Positions 46,913-49,626 of a DNA stretch of 49,626 bases are shown piece by piece. The translations under genes and the position numbers were made by a program. Location: contig CAJCIT010000298.1 in NCBI GenBank assembly GCA_903970405.1, positions 1 to 49,626 on the forward strand, given 5' to 3'. How positions within the stretch are numbered: position 1 is the stretch's first letter; each line of letters opens with the position of its first letter. Source of the stretch: Acidobacteriaceae bacterium (GTDB taxonomy: Bacteria > Acidobacteriota > Terriglobia > Bryobacterales > Bryobacteraceae). The notes beneath the pieces are model-generated. The model worked only from the letters and a program-made list of their open reading frames with translations. It ran no database searches and had not been told where the DNA came from.

Positions 46913-48871
46913 ATGCCTGCTTTTCGCATCCTCCTGTTCACTGCGGCATTCCCATTGGGACTTTTCGCCGGCTCCGATTCCCCGCCATCGTGGGTCCAGG
47001 AGAGCAGCACACGGATTCCGCCGCCCTATTCCGCCAAGGTTTCGTCCGCCGCTTTGCTGAATGAGCAACACATGACCGTGGACGCAGGCGGGAAGGTTGT
47101 GACCCACTACCGGCGGGCCATCAAGATTCTGACTCGCGATGGCCGTGACGATGCGGTGGCCGCTGTCCACTATCTGACTCGCGATGGCAAGGTCAAAGAG
47201 ATGCATGCCTGGCTGCTGACGCCGGGAGGCTTCGTCAAGTCTTACAAGAAGGAGGATGTGGTGGATCTGGGCTCCTTCGGCGATGACATGTACGATGAGT
47301 ACCGCCTGAAACTGATCAGAGCGAATCTGCCGGAGGTCGGTTCGGTATTCGCTTACGAAGCTGACGTTGAAGAGAAGTCCGTGTTCACTCAGGAATTATT
47401 CGCCTTTCAGCAACGGTTGCCGTCGCTTGAGTCGCGATTCGTGCTCACGCTACCGGCGGGTTGGACGGCGAAGGGCGTGCTTTTCAATCACGATCCCATT
47501 CAGCCGCTGGTGGAGGGCTCCACCTATACCTGGGAAGTGAAGAATCTGCCTTTCATCGAAACGGAGGAGGAGGGACCGGAGACTGACTCTCTGGCGCCTC
47601 GCTTGGCGGTGACCTTCTTTCCACCGGGCGATGCTTCCGGCAGCGGTCCCGTGCTGCGCAGCTGGGCCGATGTTTCACGATGGCTGACGGAGCTCAGCAC
47701 GGGTCAGGATGAGCAGTCGGCGGAGCTGGTGCAAAAGGCCAAGGAGTTGACCGCCGGCGCAGTCACTGAATACGACAAGATTCGCGCCATCGGCACCTAT
47801 GTGCAAAAGGTGAAGTACGTCTCGATTCAAACAGGTCTGGCGCGGGGCGGCGGCTACCGTCCCCATCCGGCGGGGATGGTCTTCAAGAAGCAATATGGAG
47901 ATTGCAAGGATAAGGCCAACCTGATGCGCTCCATGCTGGAAGCGGCCGGCATTTCGTCCTATCTGATCAGTATTTATTCGGGCGACCGGGATTATGTGCG
48001 TCAGGATTGGCCGTCGCCATTGCAGTTCAATCACGCGATTATTGCGGTGCGGATTTCTGACACCACCAAAGCGCCAACAGTTTTGGACGGCGCCGCCTTG
48101 GGCCGTCTGCTGATCTTCGATCCCACCGATGAACATACGCCGGTGGGGGACTTGCCGTTTTACGAACAGGGCAGCTATGCACTGATCGAAGCCGGGGAGA
48201 AAGGACTTTTGGCGCGGATGCCCGTGACGCCGGAGGGAACCAACCACGAGGAGATCTCGGTAAACGGAACCTTGGCCGCCAGTGGCGCGTTGCAAGCCAG
48301 TTTTTCATCGCGCGCTCAGGGGCAAGACGCGGCCGAATCGCGCCGTCACTTTGAGCACCGGCAGCGTCCGGACTATATCAAGGACACCGAACGGTGGTTC
48401 GGGCGGAGCGCCAAGGGAGTGGTGGTGGAAAAGGTGGAACCGGTTGACAGCTTTGCGACGGGCGAATTCAAGCTCGATGTGGAGTTCAACGCGCCTGCTT
48501 ATGCGCAATCGATGCAGGGGCGGATGCTGGTGTTCCGGCCGTCAGTGGTGAACCCGCGCAACCAGGTGTATCTGGCCGAAGATAAACGCACAACGCCCGT
48601 GGTTCTGGATGCGCGGAGCTTTCACAAGCAGGTGAACCTCAAGCTGCCGGAGGATTTCAAGGTGGATGAGATGCCGGACAACGGGTCATTGAAGACCCGA
48701 TTCGGGACCTACCGCTGCGAATTCAAGGTCAACGGCAACGAACTCCTGTTTACAGAAGACCTGAACGTGGAACCGATGACGGTGCCGGCGAGCGAGTACT
48801 CTTCGGTGAAGAAGTTCTTCCAGCAGGTGTGGAGCGCGGAGCAGGCGCCCATCGTGCTGGTGAAGAATTAG
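46913..48871 (+). CDS. Exported DUF3857 transglutaminase-like protein, complete catalytic triad
   Basis: A 652-residue protein with a signal peptide (FRILLFTAAFPLGLFAG), a DUF3857 domain (HYRRAIKILTRDGRDDAVAAV to IETEEEGPETDSLAPRL, residues about 60-230) and a transglutaminase domain. The triad is visible: Cys331 in YGDCKDKANLMRSML, His374 in FNHAIIAV and Asp403 in IFDPTDE. The rest is a beta-sandwich-type C-terminal domain. It is probably a cysteine peptidase or cross-linking enzyme acting in the periplasm, substrate unknown. It starts one base after the upstream partner, is cotranscribed with it, and shares the same architecture, so the two are a duplication. Confidence 0.88.
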   Translation: MPAFRILLFTAAFPLGLFAGSDSPPSWVQESSTRIPPPYSAKVSSAALLNEQHMTVDAGGKVVTHYRRAIKILTRDGRDDAVAAVHYLTRDGKVKEMHAWLLTPGGFVKSYKKEDVVDLGSFGDDMYDEYRLKLIRANLPEVGSVFAYEADVEEKSVFTQELFAFQQRLPSLESRFVLTLPAGWTAKGVLFNHDPIQPLVEGSTYTWEVKNLPFIETEEEGPETDSLAPRLAVTFFPPGDASGSGPVLRSWADVSRWLTELSTGQDEQSAELVQKAKELTAGAVTEYDKIRAIGTYVQKVKYVSIQTGLARGGGYRPHPAGMVFKKQYGDCKDKANLMRSMLEAAGISSYLISIYSGDRDYVRQDWPSPLQFNHAIIAVRISDTTKAPTVLDGAALGRLLIFDPTDEHTPVGDLPFYEQGSYALIEAGEKGLLARMPVTPEGTNHEEISVNGTLAASGALQASFSSRAQGQDAAESRRHFEHRQRPDYIKDTERWFGRSAKGVVVEKVEPVDSFATGEFKLDVEFNAPAYAQSMQGRMLVFRPSVVNPRNQVYLAEDKRTTPVVLDARSFHKQVNLKLPEDFKVDEMPDNGSLKTRFGTYRCEFKVNGNELLFTEDLNVEPMTVPASEYSSVKKFFQQVWSAEQAPIVLVKN

Positions 48872-48929
48872 GCAGGGCACGAATAAAGCGCCCCGGCAAA
48901 CCGCCGCGCGGCCTCTCATATGGATCGAC

Positions 48930-49347
48930 TCAGGAATCCCGGAACAGAGCGCGGAAACCTTCCTGCTCAAAATGCCGGTCATTGGTCAATACGTCGGTCA
49001 AGCCTTCGCGCCGCATGGTCTGCATCGAAATGCAATCCGTGAGACTGTAGCCTTTATCCGGTCTGGCTCGGTACATTTCCAAGCCGCTCAAAAATGAGTC
49101 ACGGGATTGGTGAATGACCTGAACGCGGCTATTGGTGAGAAACTGCGCAACCGTGTTGCCTGCCTGAATGCGAACGCTCGCACGTGCGCCGGCAAAGAAT
49201 GCCAGAAATTCAACGAGAACTTCATCCGTGGTGACGATCCTGTCTAACTGTACGGACCGGCTGAACTCAAGGGCGCGGACGTGAGCAGTATCGTCGGCGC
49301 TGGTCAAAGCTGCCCAATAGAATGTGTCGGCAAAAAACCGGCTTCAC
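48930..49347 (-). pseudogene. PIN-domain (VapC-type) toxin out of frame at a six-T tract
   Basis: The frame 48930-49307 encodes most of a PIN domain: residues TTDEVLVEFLAFF, SLTDCISMQTMRREGLTDVLTNDRHFEQEGF with the acidic metal ligands. Conserved N-terminal sequence ADTFYWAALTSADD continues upstream in the same frame but runs into a stop. A GTG at 49347-49345 overlapping the antitoxin stop (GTGA) and followed by AAG-CCG-GTT would give MKPVF-ADTFYW if the T tract (49337-49332) had five instead of six bases. As sequenced, the frame is shifted and a TTG start at 49307 would give a toxin lacking the first metal Asp. Confidence 0.65.
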
Positions 49348-49625
49348 ACTTCTCTCTTGGGCAGGCCGTAAACGTAATGATCGATCTGGCTTGCCCCGTC
49401 TCTAGGCAAAGCTGCCATGTCTTCCGGTGGAACGTCTTTCATGTTGTCCTGAATGACTTCCCAGATTGGACGTGTATCGAGACTCTGATTTTCCAGCAAA
49501 ATAGACGGGTCGGCCTGCTCAGCGAGTTGCACAAGCCACTTCTCGACAGTAAGGCCCTGCGCCTGCGCATAGGCTTTGAGAGCAGCGGCCTTTTGATCGG
49601 GAATCTCAATATGTAAGGTTGCCAT
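49344..49625 (-). CDS. VapB-type antitoxin (ribbon-helix-helix-like) of the PIN module
   Basis: A 93-residue protein: THE N-terminal MATLHIEIPDQKAAALKAYA and LTVEKWLVQLAEQ look like a short DNA-binding ribbon-helix-helix region, the middle is a linker (NQSLDTRPIWEVIQ) and the end VPPEDMAALPRDGASQIDHY followed by VYGLPKRE is a known antitoxin tail motif. Its TGA overlaps the GTG of the PIN gene by four bases, the usual antitoxin-toxin coupling. The start ATG at 49625 lies at the window edge, so upstream promoter and a possible longer start cannot be judged. Confidence 0.72.
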   Translation of the reverse strand: MATLHIEIPDQKAAALKAYAQAQGLTVEKWLVQLAEQADPSILLENQSLDTRPIWEVIQDNMKDVPPEDMAALPRDGASQIDHYVYGLPKREV

Positions 49626-49626
49626 G

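Noticed and set aside
1-49626. CRISPR arrays, integrases, intact insertion sequences
   Set aside because: No direct repeats with spacers, no transposase or recombinase motifs were seen.

Overview
The window looks like a chromosomal segment of an Acidobacteriota species, probably of the Bryobacter/Solibacter type. Evidence for this is the PadR regulator followed by a 908-residue MacB/FtsX-type permease of the 'acidobacterial duplicated orphan permease' layout, a pair of DUF3857/transglutaminase exported proteins, a fabZ-lpxA-lpxI-oxidoreductase lipid A operon, and GC-rich DNA with frequent TTG/GTG starts. The assignment is inference from gene content; there is no rRNA or other phylogenetic marker in the window. 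I found no tRNA, rRNA, CRISPR array, intact insertion sequence or prophage.

Positions 1-15798 hold one tightly overlapping plus-strand exopolysaccharide operon: the tail of a CpsD-type kinase, an O-antigen ligase/polymerase-like protein, a sugar-nucleotide epimerase, a Wzz/GumC-type chain-length protein, a Wzx-type flippase, two tandem paralogous GT2 glycosyltransferases, a secreted or anchored glycoside hydrolase, a hexapeptide acyltransferase, another GT2 and two GT4 glycosyltransferases. The operon runs by overlapping starts into a two-subunit coenzyme B12-dependent acyl-CoA mutase (separate B12-binding and catalytic subunits) whose active site differs from textbook methylmalonyl-CoA mutase. 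This is the most unusual arrangement in the window.

Positions 15895-17271 carry an unrecognised exported helical protein plus a small coiled-coil protein. A decayed AbiEii-type toxin fragment (17343-17891) and a TonB-like protein follow on the minus strand. Positions 19158-22302 (minus) are the lipid A block fabZ-lpxA-lpxI-Gfo/Idh/MocA. Positions 22418-28341 (plus) carry an M20 peptidase, a small protein of unknown function, the phosphatidylethanolamine genes psd-pssA, a Cys-less aspartate-semialdehyde dehydrogenase-like protein, lptE and holA. This second half is mainly envelope housekeeping.

Positions 28342-41581 are more accessory: a long RNA hairpin after holA, a GH19/endolysin-like protein, the PadR-permease pair with an inverted-repeat promoter, a small Cys/His-rich exported protein next to a TonB-dependent receptor, a beta-propeller gene broken by a nonsense codon and a frameshift, a Ku end-joining protein, a sigma-70-like factor, a class V aminotransferase and an M48 metalloprotease. 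Positions 41688-44809 (minus) hold atpZ-atpI-atpB-atpE followed by a terminator and a DHDPS-family aldolase. The window closes with an active/inactive pair of DUF3857 transglutaminase-like proteins and a VapBC-like module whose PIN toxin is shifted out of frame at a six-base homopolymer.
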